A DNA stretch of 64,000 nucleotides from Sphingomonas aerolata (lineage in GTDB: Bacteria > Pseudomonadota > Alphaproteobacteria > Sphingomonadales > Sphingomonadaceae): positions 868,001-932,000 of the forward strand of contig NZ_PZZN01000003.1 of assembly GCF_003046295.1 (NCBI RefSeq), written 5' to 3'. How positions within the stretch are numbered: the first letter of the stretch is position 1; every line of letters begins with the position of its first letter. The position numbers were made by a program, and so were the translations under genes. Of the stretch, positions 44,044-55,663 are shown one piece after another. The notes under the pieces are model-generated. The model was not told the origin of the DNA and searched no databases. It saw nothing but the letters and a program-made list of their open reading frames with translations.

Positions 44044-47000
44044 ATGACTGTTCTGTATGGCGCCGACGTTGGCGCCTTCTCGATGCGTGCCCGGCCGACT
44101 GCCCGCTTGAAATCCGCCAGCCTCGTCAGCGTGGGCGTGCTGGCGCTGAGCCTCGCCACGCAGACGGCTTCAGCCCGGACGGTTGCGGGCCCGCCCGATA
44201 CGGCGCTCCAGACCGAACGTGGCCCGGCCAAGTCCGCCCCGACGGATCAGGAGACGACGAACGTCCCGGGCGGCAAGCCCGAACTCGCGACCGATCCCGT
44301 CACCGGCGACGTCGTACCCGGGGACGACACGATCGTCGTCACGGGATCGCGGATCGAACGCGACGGCTATAGCGCCCCCACCCCCGTCAGCGTCATCACG
44401 GCCAAGGAACTCAAGGCGGAAGCGCCCGCCAACATCTCCGATTTCGTCAACACGCTGCCCGCGGTGCGCGGCAGTGGCACCTCGGCGAGCAGCAACGGCT
44501 CGCTCAGCAACGGTGCCGCCGGCATCAACTCGGTCAATCTGCGCAACCTCGGCGCGAACCGCACGCTCGTGCTCTTCGACGGCCAGCGCTCGGTCGCCTC
44601 GACCACCACCGGCCAGGTCGACGTCAACACCTTTCCCCAGGCGCTGATCGAGCGGGTCGAGGTCGTGACCGGCGGCGCCTCGTCCGCTTATGGCTCGGAC
44701 GCGGTGTCGGGTGTTATCAACTTCATCCTCGACCGCGACTATACCGGTTTCAAGATGGAGTATGAGCACGGCGTCACCACCTATGGCGACGCGCCGAACC
44801 ACAAGGTGACGGCGACCGGCGGCAAGGCGTTCGCGGAAGGGCGCGGCCATCTGATCGTGTCGGGCGAGCATTTCTCGCAAAAGGGCATCCAGACGATCGA
44901 CCGCGACTGGAACGACAGCGGGTATTTCCTTGCCAACAACCCTGCCTATTCCGCGGCACGGTGCACCGATGCCGCGTCGCTGAACACGCCCTGCGTCAAT
45001 GAATTCCTGATCGCATCGGGGATCGGCACGGGCCAGTTCACGCCGGGCGGGCTCGTCAGCACCGGCCCGTTGCGCGGCACCTATTTCGGCTCGGTCGATC
45101 CCGCGACCGGCAAGGCAAGCGTCAACCAGCTGAACTTCGGCGCCACCAGCGGCCAGTGGATGGTCGGCGGCGACACCGACATCACCACCGCCGGGCATCG
45201 CAGCAGCGCGACGTTGCAGCCCGAGGAAAAGCGCAGCAGCGTGTTCGGCCGGCTGAGCTACGAGGTCTCGCCGCTGGTCGAACTCTACGGCCAGTTCTCG
45301 TACAGCAACTATCGCGGCCAGAGCTATTATCAGCAGACGCCGACCACCGGCGTGACGATCCAGCGCGACAACGCCTATCTGCCCGATGCGACGCGCGCGG
45401 CGATGGCGGCGAACAACCTCAGTTCGATTCAGATCGGCACCAGCAACATCTTCCTGCCGCCGCAGGGCAGCGACAATGAGCGGCAGGTGTTCCGCTACGT
45501 CGCCGGCGCCGACGGGGCCTTCTCGACCGGCACGATCGACTGGAAATGGGGCGGCTATTACCAGCTGGGCAAGACGAAGACGAACGAGCGGCTGACCAAC
45601 GCCTGGAACGTCTCGCGGATGGCGGCGGCGACCGACGCGGTCGTTGCCGTAGCGGGCAACAGCGGCGGCTACGCTCCCGGCACAATCGTGTGCCGGATCA
45701 ATGTCGATGCGAATGCGGGCAACAACGACCCGTCCTGCGCGCCGCTCAACCGGCTCGGCACGAACGGCGCCTCGCCCGAGGCGATCGCCTATGTCCTCTA
45801 CAATGGCCGCCAGCCGCTGCGCAAACAGAGGCTGAAGCAGGAAGTCGCGGCGATCAACTTTTCGACCAACAGCCTGGTCGATCTCTGGGCAGGCCCGATC
45901 TCGGTGGCGTTCGGCGCGGAATCCCGCAAGGAATCGGTCACCGGATCGGTCGACCAGCTCTATCAGCCGATCGTCGCCAACGGCGTCACCACCGGCACCT
46001 GGATCTACGGCAACTACCTGCCGACCAGGGGCCGGTACACCGTCAAGGAAGCCTATCTCGAATCGGTCATCCCGATCTTCAAGGGCATGGATTTCAACGG
46101 CGCCTTCCGCTTCACCGACTATTCGACCTCGGGCACCGTCGAGACGTGGAAGACCGGCCTGACCTGGCAGGTCATCCCGGACATCAAGCTGCGCGGCACG
46201 ATCTCGCGCGATATCCGTGCGCCCAATCTCAGCGAGCTGTTCGCGCCCGGCACGGGTCGCACCAACACCGTCAACGTGCCGCAGGTCAACGGCAGCATCG
46301 CTGCCAACCAGTTCAACGAATCCACCGTCGGCAATCCCGACCTGCGCCCCGAAATCGCCAAGACCTATGGCGCAGGCGTGGTGCTGACGCCGACCTTCCT
46401 GCCGGGCTTTGCCGCCTCGGTGGATTATTACGACATCAAGCTCGACGGGGCGATCGACTCGCTGCTCGCGCAGACGATCGTCGACCAATGCTATCAGCAG
46501 GCGATTGCCGATGCGTGTTCGTTCATCTCGACCACCGGCGGCCGCGGCGTCACGACCTTGGGCCTGCCGGTGACCAGCATCGAGGTGAAGCCGACCAACT
46601 TCGTCAGCGTAAAGACGCGCGGCATCGATATCGAATCCAGCTATCGTCGGCAGGTCGGGCCCGGCACGATGACGCTGCGCGCACTGGCCAGCTATGCGTT
46701 CGAACTGACCAGCAATAACGGCGTGACCGCGACCACCGATCTGGCCGGCCAGAATACCGGTGGCCTGCCCGACTGGACCTATCGTTTCACCGCCGGCTAC
46801 GATCTCGATTCCGGGTTCAGCGTCCAGGGCATCGCCCGCGGCGTCAGCGGCGGGGTCTACAATAACAACTACGACGTCTGCTCCACCGACTGCCCGCTCT
46901 CGACCGCCGATTACCGCACGGTCAACATGAACCGGATCGACGGGCAGTTCTTCTACGACGTGAACGCAAGCTACGCGTTCGAGACCGGCGGCGCGAAGGC

Positions 47001-47160
47001 ACAGGTCTTCCTGTCGATCCGCAACGTGCTGAACAGCGATCCGGTGCTCGTCGCCAACGGGCCGACCGGCAACAACACGCCCGCTTATCCACAGACCAAT
47101 CGCGCGCTCTACGACGTGCTCGGCCGCGTGTTCCGGATGGGCGTGCGGATTGGCCTCTGA
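44044..47160 (+). CDS. Large TonB-dependent receptor
   Basis: A 1038-residue receptor. After an extended N-terminus (about 45 residues with a hydrophobic stretch, LVSVGVLALSLATQTASA), a linker leads to the TonB box DDTIVVTGSRI. The plug carries VNLRNLGANRTLVLFDGQR and IERVEVVTGGASSAYGSDAV. The barrel ends with VFRMGVRIGL. This is the large sphingomonad/Caulobacter type, often for oligopeptides or oligosaccharides. The partner M20 hydrolase begins 52 bp downstream, supporting peptide-like uptake. A GGGGGCTCTCC sequence precedes the ATG. Confidence 0.93.
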   Translation: MTVLYGADVGAFSMRARPTARLKSASLVSVGVLALSLATQTASARTVAGPPDTALQTERGPAKSAPTDQETTNVPGGKPELATDPVTGDVVPGDDTIVVTGSRIERDGYSAPTPVSVITAKELKAEAPANISDFVNTLPAVRGSGTSASSNGSLSNGAAGINSVNLRNLGANRTLVLFDGQRSVASTTTGQVDVNTFPQALIERVEVVTGGASSAYGSDAVSGVINFILDRDYTGFKMEYEHGVTTYGDAPNHKVTATGGKAFAEGRGHLIVSGEHFSQKGIQTIDRDWNDSGYFLANNPAYSAARCTDAASLNTPCVNEFLIASGIGTGQFTPGGLVSTGPLRGTYFGSVDPATGKASVNQLNFGATSGQWMVGGDTDITTAGHRSSATLQPEEKRSSVFGRLSYEVSPLVELYGQFSYSNYRGQSYYQQTPTTGVTIQRDNAYLPDATRAAMAANNLSSIQIGTSNIFLPPQGSDNERQVFRYVAGADGAFSTGTIDWKWGGYYQLGKTKTNERLTNAWNVSRMAAATDAVVAVAGNSGGYAPGTIVCRINVDANAGNNDPSCAPLNRLGTNGASPEAIAYVLYNGRQPLRKQRLKQEVAAINFSTNSLVDLWAGPISVAFGAESRKESVTGSVDQLYQPIVANGVTTGTWIYGNYLPTRGRYTVKEAYLESVIPIFKGMDFNGAFRFTDYSTSGTVETWKTGLTWQVIPDIKLRGTISRDIRAPNLSELFAPGTGRTNTVNVPQVNGSIAANQFNESTVGNPDLRPEIAKTYGAGVVLTPTFLPGFAASVDYYDIKLDGAIDSLLAQTIVDQCYQQAIADACSFISTTGGRGVTTLGLPVTSIEVKPTNFVSVKTRGIDIESSYRRQVGPGTMTLRALASYAFELTSNNGVTATTDLAGQNTGGLPDWTYRFTAGYDLDSGFSVQGIARGVSGGVYNNNYDVCSTDCPLSTADYRTVNMNRIDGQFFYDVNASYAFETGGAKAQVFLSIRNVLNSDPVLVANGPTGNNTPAYPQTNRALYDVLGRVFRMGVRIGL

Positions 47161-47212
47161 GGGCACGCGCCCTCTCCCACCCCTACGACATCACCGTTCA
47201 GGAGATAACGAC

Positions 47213-48847
47213 ATGGCCGATACCCGCCCGATGATTACCGCGCTGATCGCCGCCGCCCTGTGCAGCACCGCCGCGACCGCCGAACCCGCCCCGATCCAGG
47301 CCTCCACCGCCGCAACAGGCATCGATCGCGACGCCTTGAAGAAACAGGCGGTCGCCGATGTCGAGGCGCATGCCAGGCTGATCCAGCAGATGGTGGATTC
47401 GCTGTTCAGTTTCGCCGAACCGGGCTTCCAGGAATTCCAGACGATGGACTATCTGACCGGCATCCTGAAGAAGGAGGGCTTCACCATCACCCGCGGCGTC
47501 GCCGGCATCCCCACCGCCTGGACCGCGACCTGGGGCACCGGCGGACCGCTGGTCGCGCTCGGCAGCGACGTCGACGGATTGCTCGGCCTGTCGCAATATC
47601 CCGGCTCGCCGACGCTCAAGCCGATGATCGCGGGCGCACCGGGCCATGGCGAAGGGCATAATTCGGGCATGCCGATGATGATCGCCGCCGCGATCGCGGC
47701 AAAGGACGTGATGGTGAAGAACAGGATCCCCGGCCGGCTGATGCTGTGGCCCGGGGTCGCCGAGGAACTGCTCGCGACCAAGGCCTGGTATGTCCGCGAA
47801 GGCCTGTTCAAGGGCGTGGACATGTCGATCTTCGCGCATGTCAGCAGCGATTTCAGCACCGGCTGGGGCAATAGCGGTAACAACGCGCTGGTGTCCGCCG
47901 AATACACCTTCCACGGCAAGACCGCGCATGCGGCGGGGATGCCGTGGGAGGGGCGCAGCGCGCTCGACGGAGTCGAGGTGATGGACGTCGCCTGGAACAT
48001 GCGCCGCGAGCATTTGCCCGTCACGCAGCGCTCGCACTATGTGATCACCAATGGCGGCGGACAGCCCAACATCGTCCCCGACCTCGCCAGCGTCTGGTAT
48101 TATTTCCGCGACCTGGATTTCGGCAGCGTCCGCGACCTCTACACGACCGGCAACGAGATCGCCGATGCGGCCGCCAAGGCGACGGGCACCACCGTCGAAC
48201 ACAAGCTGCTCGGCTATGCCGCGCCCAATTACGGCAACAAGCCGCTGGCGGAGGCCGCCTATGCCAATATCAGCGCGGTCGGCATGCCGAGCTGGAGCGC
48301 CGATGACCAGGCCTTCGCCAGGACGGTGCAGCAGACCAACAAGCGAACCGTCAAGCCGCTGCCCACCACGGTCGCCGAACTGTCGACGCCGGCCAACCGC
48401 GAACGCTCGCTTGGCGGCGGATCGGACGATATCGGCGACATCATGTGGACCGTGCCGACGATCACGGTGCGCTATCCCTCCAACATCCCCAGCATGATCG
48501 GCCACAACGTGCTGTCGGCGATCGCGATGGCTACGCCGATCGCGCACAAAGGCGCGGTGGCGGGCGCAAAGGCGGTGTCGATGACCGTGCTCGACATCAT
48601 GACGACGCCGCAGCTCGTCACCGACGCCAAGGCGTTCCAGCAGACCGTGCAGTTCAAGGACCAGAAATACGACCCCGTCGTCACCGCCAACGACCCGCCC
48701 GCCATCCATCTGAACACGGAGATCATGGAGCGGATGCGCCCGGCGATGAAGAAATTCTATTACGACCCGGCCAAATACCCGACCTATCTCGATCAGCTCG
48801 GCATCAAGTATCCGGCGCTCGCGGCTCCGGTACCGACGTCCGACTGA
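47213..48847 (+). CDS. Exported M20-family amidohydrolase (AbgB-like)
   Basis: A 544-residue protein with signal peptide MADTRPMITALIAAALCSTA. The M20 core has ALGSDVDGLLGLSQYPG, the metal ligand regions GHGEGHNSGMPM and GVAEELLATKAWYV, and the dimerisation lid around FHGKTAHAAGMPWEGRSAL. It resembles p-aminobenzoyl-glutamate hydrolase subunit B, but is exported and longer. It would cleave an amide-linked amino acid or aromatic-amino-acid conjugate taken up by the preceding receptor. AGGAGA lies upstream of the ATG. Confidence 0.9.
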   Translation: MADTRPMITALIAAALCSTAATAEPAPIQASTAATGIDRDALKKQAVADVEAHARLIQQMVDSLFSFAEPGFQEFQTMDYLTGILKKEGFTITRGVAGIPTAWTATWGTGGPLVALGSDVDGLLGLSQYPGSPTLKPMIAGAPGHGEGHNSGMPMMIAAAIAAKDVMVKNRIPGRLMLWPGVAEELLATKAWYVREGLFKGVDMSIFAHVSSDFSTGWGNSGNNALVSAEYTFHGKTAHAAGMPWEGRSALDGVEVMDVAWNMRREHLPVTQRSHYVITNGGGQPNIVPDLASVWYYFRDLDFGSVRDLYTTGNEIADAAAKATGTTVEHKLLGYAAPNYGNKPLAEAAYANISAVGMPSWSADDQAFARTVQQTNKRTVKPLPTTVAELSTPANRERSLGGGSDDIGDIMWTVPTITVRYPSNIPSMIGHNVLSAIAMATPIAHKGAVAGAKAVSMTVLDIMTTPQLVTDAKAFQQTVQFKDQKYDPVVTANDPPAIHLNTEIMERMRPAMKKFYYDPAKYPTYLDQLGIKYPALAAPVPTSD

Positions 48848-49267
48848 CGACCGTTACCAGGCTCGGGGCGATGGTGACGGCGCAAGCTGCTCTGTCACCA
48901 TCGTCTTCCCAATGAGCAGACACTGCCGGGCGATGTTGGCCGCCACGTATTCTACCAGATCCTCGCCGCGACAAATGCATGCCTTGCCACGTCGATCGCA
49001 CGCGCGGCCAAGTTGCCGACTACACACCCTGAAAGGACCGAGAGCTGTCGACGGGAATCCTGCCGGACGGACGGGTCCAGACGCCTGCCGAGGGGCGATT
49101 TCGTCGTCTTACCTTAGGGGGGCGTTCTCGGCGGCGTGCGCCTCCTCGCGAGATCTTCCAGATGACCCATAACCGGTCATTCAAAGCGCCCTTCCCCATT
49201 CCCAATTTTGGCCATTCGTTCATCGCCGCGCCAGAGCTCTGCGGCCCTATTTCATCGTGCCCGCGCC
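48848..49267. other. Intergenic region between convergent clusters
   Basis: About 420 bp with no gene. It contains the repeat copy at 49164-49223 and GC-rich hairpin-like stretches near 49120-49150 that could act in bidirectional termination; this was judged only by eye. Confidence 0.45.
49164..49223 (+). repeat. Dispersed intergenic repeat, second copy
   Basis: Begins GACCCATAAC and ends ATTCGTTCAT, and aligns gap-free to the copy at 40620-40679. It again lies between two convergent genes. Confidence 0.6.
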
Positions 49268-49318
49268 GTCGTCAAGGCGGGTTGACGAACCGCCAGCCGA
49301 GCGTCGTGTCCTTCATAT
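49268..49318 (-). pseudogene. Tiny relic of a beta-ketoadipyl-CoA thiolase (pcaF-like)
   Basis: On the minus strand, a 14-codon frame reads MKDTTLGWRFVNPP and stops. DTTLGWRFVNP is a highly conserved internal block of PcaF/thiolases, where it continues with RM and a long stretch absent here. It sits directly after pcaL, where pcaF stands in many pca operons. I infer a leftover of a deleted thiolase gene. The fragment is short, so chance cannot be fully excluded. Confidence 0.5.
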
Positions 49319-49319
49319 T

Positions 49320-50498
49320 TCAACTGTCAGAATCGAGCTCGGCAATGATCTTGCCCGCTTCGGCGAAGGCGGTATTTGCCGCGGGCACGCCGGCGTAGAT
49401 GGCCGATTGCATCAGCACTTCCTTGAGTTCCTCACGGGTGAAGCCGTCACGCATCAATCCGGTGCGAACGTGAAGCGCGAACTCCTCCCAACGACCGAGT
49501 GCTATGGTGATCGCAAGCACGATGAACCTACGGCTGCGGTCATCGAGACCCGGCCGGCCCCAAATTTCATTCCAGGCGATCCGGGTGATCATCGCCTGGA
49601 AATCGGCGGTGAAGTCAGTCCGCCCGGCCAGCGACGCGTCGACCCACGCATCGCCGAGTACCCGGCGCCGGTTGAGCAGCCCCGCCTCGAACAATGTGTT
49701 TGCGGCATCGTGGATATCGGCCGGTTTCAGGAAATCGCGAAGCGTTACTGCGAGCACCGCGGGTGTCTCAATTGGTGCGAGATGTGCGGCGTCGAGATGC
49801 ACCACCCGTGCGTCGGGAACCGCTGCCACGATGCGTTCGCCATGGCCCGCAAACGGCGTCGAGATATCGCGATCGCCCGCGACGACGAGTGTCGGCATAC
49901 CGATCGCCGGCAACCGCTCGATCAGCGCCATATCACGGATCGCTGCACCGCAACCCGCATAGCCGGCATCGGCCATCGCGATCAGCCCCTGCCGCACGCT
50001 TTCGGCCGCGCCACCGTGCGTCGCCACGAAGCGCGGCGACAGGAACCGGCCCATGGCCATATCGGCGATTGCTGCCGTACCCTCTGCGCGTACGAGCTCG
50101 ATCCGGTCACGCCATGCGCCAGCGTCCATCGTCGCCGACGTGCAGACGAGCGCGAGCGCGGTAATTCGCGTCGGGTACGCCAGTCCCAGTTCCATTGCGA
50201 TCATTCCGCCGAGCGACACGCCGGCAACGGCCGCGGTCTGTACCCCCGCAGCGTCCATCACTGCGACGACATCGTCGGCCAGCATCGCGAGGCTATAGTC
50301 ACCATCAGGTGCGTCTGATGCGCCGTGCCCGCGCGTGTCGATCCGCAGGAGCTGGAAGGCGGGCAGCAAATGCGGGAGGCTGGTCTCCCACAACGCCATG
50401 TCCGTGCCGATCGAATTAAGCAGGACGAGCACGGGCAGGTTGGAGGCTCCGTCGAGCTTCCAGTAAAGGCGCACGTCGTCACGGATTGCGAATGGCAT
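49320..50498 (-). CDS. pcaL: PcaL: fused enol-lactone hydrolase and 4-carboxymuconolactone decarboxylase
   Basis: A 392-residue fusion. Residues about 1-255 are an alpha/beta hydrolase (PcaD) with nucleophile Ser in AGVSLGGMIAMELG, Asp in VVAGDRDISTPF and His in HLDAAHLAPIE. Residues about 265-390 are the carboxymuconolactone decarboxylase domain (PcaC), with RRRVLGDAWVDASL and WEEFALHVRTGLMRDGFTREE. It converts 4-carboxymuconolactone to the enol-lactone and then to beta-ketoadipate. GAAGGATAA precedes the ATG, 4 bp after pcaB. It is the last gene of the long operon. Confidence 0.95.
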   Translation of the reverse strand: MPFAIRDDVRLYWKLDGASNLPVLVLLNSIGTDMALWETSLPHLLPAFQLLRIDTRGHGASDAPDGDYSLAMLADDVVAVMDAAGVQTAAVAGVSLGGMIAMELGLAYPTRITALALVCTSATMDAGAWRDRIELVRAEGTAAIADMAMGRFLSPRFVATHGGAAESVRQGLIAMADAGYAGCGAAIRDMALIERLPAIGMPTLVVAGDRDISTPFAGHGERIVAAVPDARVVHLDAAHLAPIETPAVLAVTLRDFLKPADIHDAANTLFEAGLLNRRRVLGDAWVDASLAGRTDFTADFQAMITRIAWNEIWGRPGLDDRSRRFIVLAITIALGRWEEFALHVRTGLMRDGFTREELKEVLMQSAIYAGVPAANTAFAEAGKIIAELDSDS

Positions 50499-50502
50499 GA
50501 AG

Positions 50503-51645
50503 TTATCCTTCGTCTCTGGCGACAAGCGCGCGGACAATGGCCCCGCTTTCGCCGATATCGGTACCGATATCGGCATCACACAGGTTGCGCGCGATCGCGT
50601 CTTCGTCGATCTCCAAACCTTCGGCGACGCTAGCCATTGCATCGGCCGCGCCGGCCGCGAGCAGGAACAGGTCCGCGAGTACCGGTCCCTCCGCCTGCCA
50701 GCCGCCAAGCCCGCGCTCTTCCTCCTGCGGCAGTCCGACAAGCAGGGTCGCGGCCAAACCCGGTACGCGGAGCGCTGCCGACAGCGCGACCTGGCAACCG
50801 GTCGGGTTGCGCTTGTGCGCCATGGCCGATGATCCACCGCGACCTGCAACGGCCGGTTCACGCGCCTCCCCAACCGTGTTTTGCGACAAGAGCGCTATGT
50901 CGCGCGCCATCTTGCCGATTGCGCCAGTCGCTATGGCCAGGCTCGTGCCGATGGCGGCAATGCCGATGCGGCGCGCATGCCATGGCTCACTGACAGCCAG
51001 GCCGAGATCGCCTGCCATGATCGATGCAATGGCCAGACCCGCGCCATCGAGCCCCGCCCGCGCACCCGCGGCGCCTCCAAGCTGAATTCGCGCATGGTCC
51101 TCGACGTCGCGCCGCAGCCGCTGAGCAGCATCGGCGACGCTGGCCGCCCAGTGCGCGATCCGCAGACCGAACGCGACGGGTAACGCATCCTGCAACAACG
51201 TGCGGCCGACCGCCGGTGTCTCAGCGTGACGCAGGGCCAAACGACCAAGCGCATCGACGATGCGGTCGAGGTCCAGGAGTACCAGGTCGGTCGCTCTCCG
51301 CGTCTGCATCATCAATACGGTATCGGCGACATCCTGGCTGGTCGCACCCTTATGGACCGCTTTCCCGGCATCACCATCCAATGCGGCACGTAAGCGCGTG
51401 ACGAGGGGTATCGCCAACGTGCCAGCCAGCGCCGCTTCCTCGGCCAATTTCGCAGAATTGATCACCACCGTCATGCAGGCGTCGACAATTGCCACCGCTA
51501 GCTCGTCCGAGATCACTCCTTCCGCCGCCTGCGCTTTCGCCAAAGCACCTTCGAATGCGAGTGCGTGAGCGATGGTGGCGTCGTCGTCGAAGACGGCCAG
51601 CATCGCAGGGGTCGTTGCAGGCCGCATGCGGAGGCGATCAGTCAT
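50503..51645 (-). CDS. pcaB: 3-carboxy-cis,cis-muconate cycloisomerase
   Basis: A 380-residue member of the fumarase/aspartase superfamily. The signature loop is GRGGSSAMAHKRNPTGCQVA. HKGATSQDVADTVLMMQTRRA and the QDALPVAFGLRIA segment complete the active site. It lactonises 3-carboxymuconate to 4-carboxymuconolactone in the cytoplasm. It is somewhat shorter at the C-terminus than many PcaB proteins (about 450 residues) but similar to other alphaproteobacterial ones. Gaps of 6 and 4 bp separate it from pcaG and pcaL. Confidence 0.94.
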   Translation of the reverse strand: MTDRLRMRPATTPAMLAVFDDDATIAHALAFEGALAKAQAAEGVISDELAVAIVDACMTVVINSAKLAEEAALAGTLAIPLVTRLRAALDGDAGKAVHKGATSQDVADTVLMMQTRRATDLVLLDLDRIVDALGRLALRHAETPAVGRTLLQDALPVAFGLRIAHWAASVADAAQRLRRDVEDHARIQLGGAAGARAGLDGAGLAIASIMAGDLGLAVSEPWHARRIGIAAIGTSLAIATGAIGKMARDIALLSQNTVGEAREPAVAGRGGSSAMAHKRNPTGCQVALSAALRVPGLAATLLVGLPQEEERGLGGWQAEGPVLADLFLLAAGAADAMASVAEGLEIDEDAIARNLCDADIGTDIGESGAIVRALVARDEG

Positions 51646-51651
51646 CCGCCA

Positions 51652-52377
51652 TCATACCGCAAAGAAAACGGTTTCGGCATCGCCTTGCAACCGGATGTCG
51701 AACCACCAACGCCCGCCGTCTCGCCGGTTAGCCACCAGCGTATTGCGACGGTCTGCCGGAACCGCGGTGAGCACCGGATCCTCGTCATTGCCATCGCCAT
51801 CAGCGAAATACAGCCGCGTCGCGAGCCGTTTGATGATACCCCGCCCGAAGACAGACACAGCGAGATGGGGCGCCTGCAGCGTGTTGCCGGGTCCCGGCAC
51901 GCGCCCCGGTCGAATGGTGCGAAACCGGTAGAACCCGTCCTGATCAACAGACGCGCGGCCGAAGCCAATGAAATGGGGGTCGATCGGCACCGTCTCCCGT
52001 CGATCCTCAACGCTCGCATAGCGGCCCGCGGCATTGGCCTGCCAGATCTCGATCATCGCATCGAGGATCGGCACGCCCTTCGCGTCAAACACCTGCCCCG
52101 CGATCTCGATCACCTCCCCCTCGGGCGTGCCGGTCGGTGACGACAGGTTGAGCAAATAGTGCTCTTCGCCGAACAGGTCCGTACGGGCGCCCATGTCCGA
52201 CTTGCCGACGAGATCGGCGCCGCCTTTCCATGGCAGGCCGTAATGGAAGAAGGGTCCGACGGTCTGCCACGGGGTCTGCCCGAAAATCGCCGGATCCTGG
52301 TTATCGATCCGCGGTGGTGCCTCTCGGTCCTCGATGGCGATCCCCAAGGCGATCCCCGGGGAGATCTCAATGGTCAT
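51652..52377 (-). CDS. pcaG: Protocatechuate 3,4-dioxygenase alpha subunit
   Basis: A 241-residue intradiol dioxygenase subunit from the ATG at 52377 (GAGG 9 bp upstream; ATG 52386 is an alternative). It begins with TPWQTVGPFFHYGLPW, typical of PcaG, and carries [13 protein letters not shown] and the C-terminal RRDGGRWWFDIRLQGDAETVFF. The alpha subunit lacks the iron ligands, as expected. It overlaps the end of pcaH. With PcaH it opens the ring of protocatechuate to 3-carboxy-cis,cis-muconate. Confidence 0.95.
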   Translation of the reverse strand: MTIEISPGIALGIAIEDREAPPRIDNQDPAIFGQTPWQTVGPFFHYGLPWKGGADLVGKSDMGARTDLFGEEHYLLNLSSPTGTPEGEVIEIAGQVFDAKGVPILDAMIEIWQANAAGRYASVEDRRETVPIDPHFIGFGRASVDQDGFYRFRTIRPGRVPGPGNTLQAPHLAVSVFGRGIIKRLATRLYFADGDGNDEDPVLTAVPADRRNTLVANRRDGGRWWFDIRLQGDAETVFFAV

Positions 52378-53074
52378 GGTCGTCATCCTCGAACGGCGTC
52401 TCGTCACGCCCCTTCAGCACGATGTCGAACAGATAGCCAAGCGCCCAGGCGGGCTTCGTGCTCTTATTATCGAAGCGGCCGACCATCCGCTGCCGGGCGG
52501 GCATCGGTATGGCGTTGGCGATCGGATCGATCTCGACCAGCGGATCGTCCGGGAAATACATCTGCGTCACCAGCCGCGTCGCAAACGCAGGGCCCAGCAG
52601 CGACAGGTGAATGTGCGCCGGCCGCCACGCATTCTTGTGATTGCCCCACGGATAGGCACCGGGCCGTATCGTGACATAGCTGTATCGCCCGTCGGCATCG
52701 GTGACGACCCGCCCGGCCCCGGTGAAGTTCGGGTCGAGCGGTGCGTCCCAAGTGTCTGCGGAATGAATATAGCGGCCCGCCGCATTGGCCTGCCAGATCT
52801 CGATGACGGTGTTGGCCACCGGGCGTGCGCGATCGTCGAGCACGCGCCCGGAGACGATGATCCGCTGACCTTGCGGTACGCCCGGATGTTGCGCTGTAAG
52901 ATCGATTCCCGAGGGCCCGACCATCAGGCGGTCCCACGCGCTGGGGCCGGTCGTCTCGGTCAGTGTCGGTGGGATCGCGATCAGAGGCTGGCGCGGGCTG
53001 CGATCGACGCTCGAGCGATAGTCGGGATGCAGCGAGGGCGACAGCCCCGCCTCATCCGGCGAATAGGCGATCAC
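52367..53074 (-). CDS. pcaH: Protocatechuate 3,4-dioxygenase beta subunit
   Basis: A 235-residue catalytic subunit starting at GTG 53074, which overlaps the pcaJ stop (GTGA). The Fe(III) ligands are visible: Tyr in [13 protein letters not shown], Tyr in [14 protein letters not shown] and the His pair in [12 protein letters not shown]. The C-terminus is acidic and His-rich (FEDDDHDH). It acts with PcaG in the cytoplasm. The open frame upstream of the GTG lies inside pcaJ and is not coding. Confidence 0.95.
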   Translation of the reverse strand: MIAYSPDEAGLSPSLHPDYRSSVDRSPRQPLIAIPPTLTETTGPSAWDRLMVGPSGIDLTAQHPGVPQGQRIIVSGRVLDDRARPVANTVIEIWQANAAGRYIHSADTWDAPLDPNFTGAGRVVTDADGRYSYVTIRPGAYPWGNHKNAWRPAHIHLSLLGPAFATRLVTQMYFPDDPLVEIDPIANAIPMPARQRMVGRFDNKSTKPAWALGYLFDIVLKGRDETPFEDDDHDH

Positions 53075-53747
53075 GCCGCGCTCCCCTGCGCGAAGGCGCG
53101 CGCGTCGAATGCCGCACCCGTCTTCGTCCGCACCTCCTCCAGCGTCACGCCCGGCGCCAGTTCCACCAGCGTCAGGCCGCCCGCTTGCTTGTCGCAGGCG
53201 AGCACGCACAGGTCGGTAATGATCAGGTCGACCACCCCCTTGCCGGTGAGCGGCAGCGTACACGCCTCCAGGATCTTGGGTTCGCCCGCCTTGTTGGCGT
53301 GATCCATCACCACCACGACCTTACGGACACCGGCGACCAGGTCCATCGCGCCCCCCATCCCCTTCACCATCTTCCCGGGGATCGTCCAGTTGGCGATGTC
53401 GCCGTTGGCGGCGACCTCCATCGCACCAAGCACCGCCATGTCGATATGCCCGCCGCGGATCATCGCAAAGCTGTCCGCGCTGGAGAAGAAGCTCGACGTC
53501 GGCAGCGCGGTGATCGTTTGCTTGCCCGCGTTGATCAGGTCGGGATCGGCCTCGCCCTCGAAGGGGAATGGTCCCATGCCCAGCATGCCGTTTTCCGACT
53601 GCAGCGTGACGTTCACGCCGTCCGGAATATAGTTCGCGACCAGCGTCGGAATGCCGATGCCAAGATTGACGTAGAAGCCGTCCTGCAATTCGTGCGCCGC
53701 GCGCGCGGCCATCTGCTCCCTGGTCCAGCCTTTGGTTTGGTCGGCCA

Positions 53748-53751
<4 letters not shown>
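53071..53751 (-). CDS. pcaJ: 3-oxoadipate CoA-transferase beta subunit
   Basis: About 226 residues from the ATGATG at 53751, overlapping the pcaI stop. Catalytic Glu lies in [12 protein letters not shown], and [12 protein letters not shown] and [14 protein letters not shown] are family blocks. With PcaI it moves CoA from succinyl-CoA to beta-ketoadipate. The product, beta-ketoadipyl-CoA, needs a thiolase that is not encoded in this window. Confidence 0.95.

Positions 53752-55663
<1,912 letters not shown>

Noticed and set aside
44170..47166. A 998-codon open frame antisense to the large TonB receptor
   Set aside because: It is a high-GC shadow of the receptor. Its translation is rich in Arg, Gly, Asp and His repeats with no family features, and the sense strand has a complete receptor.
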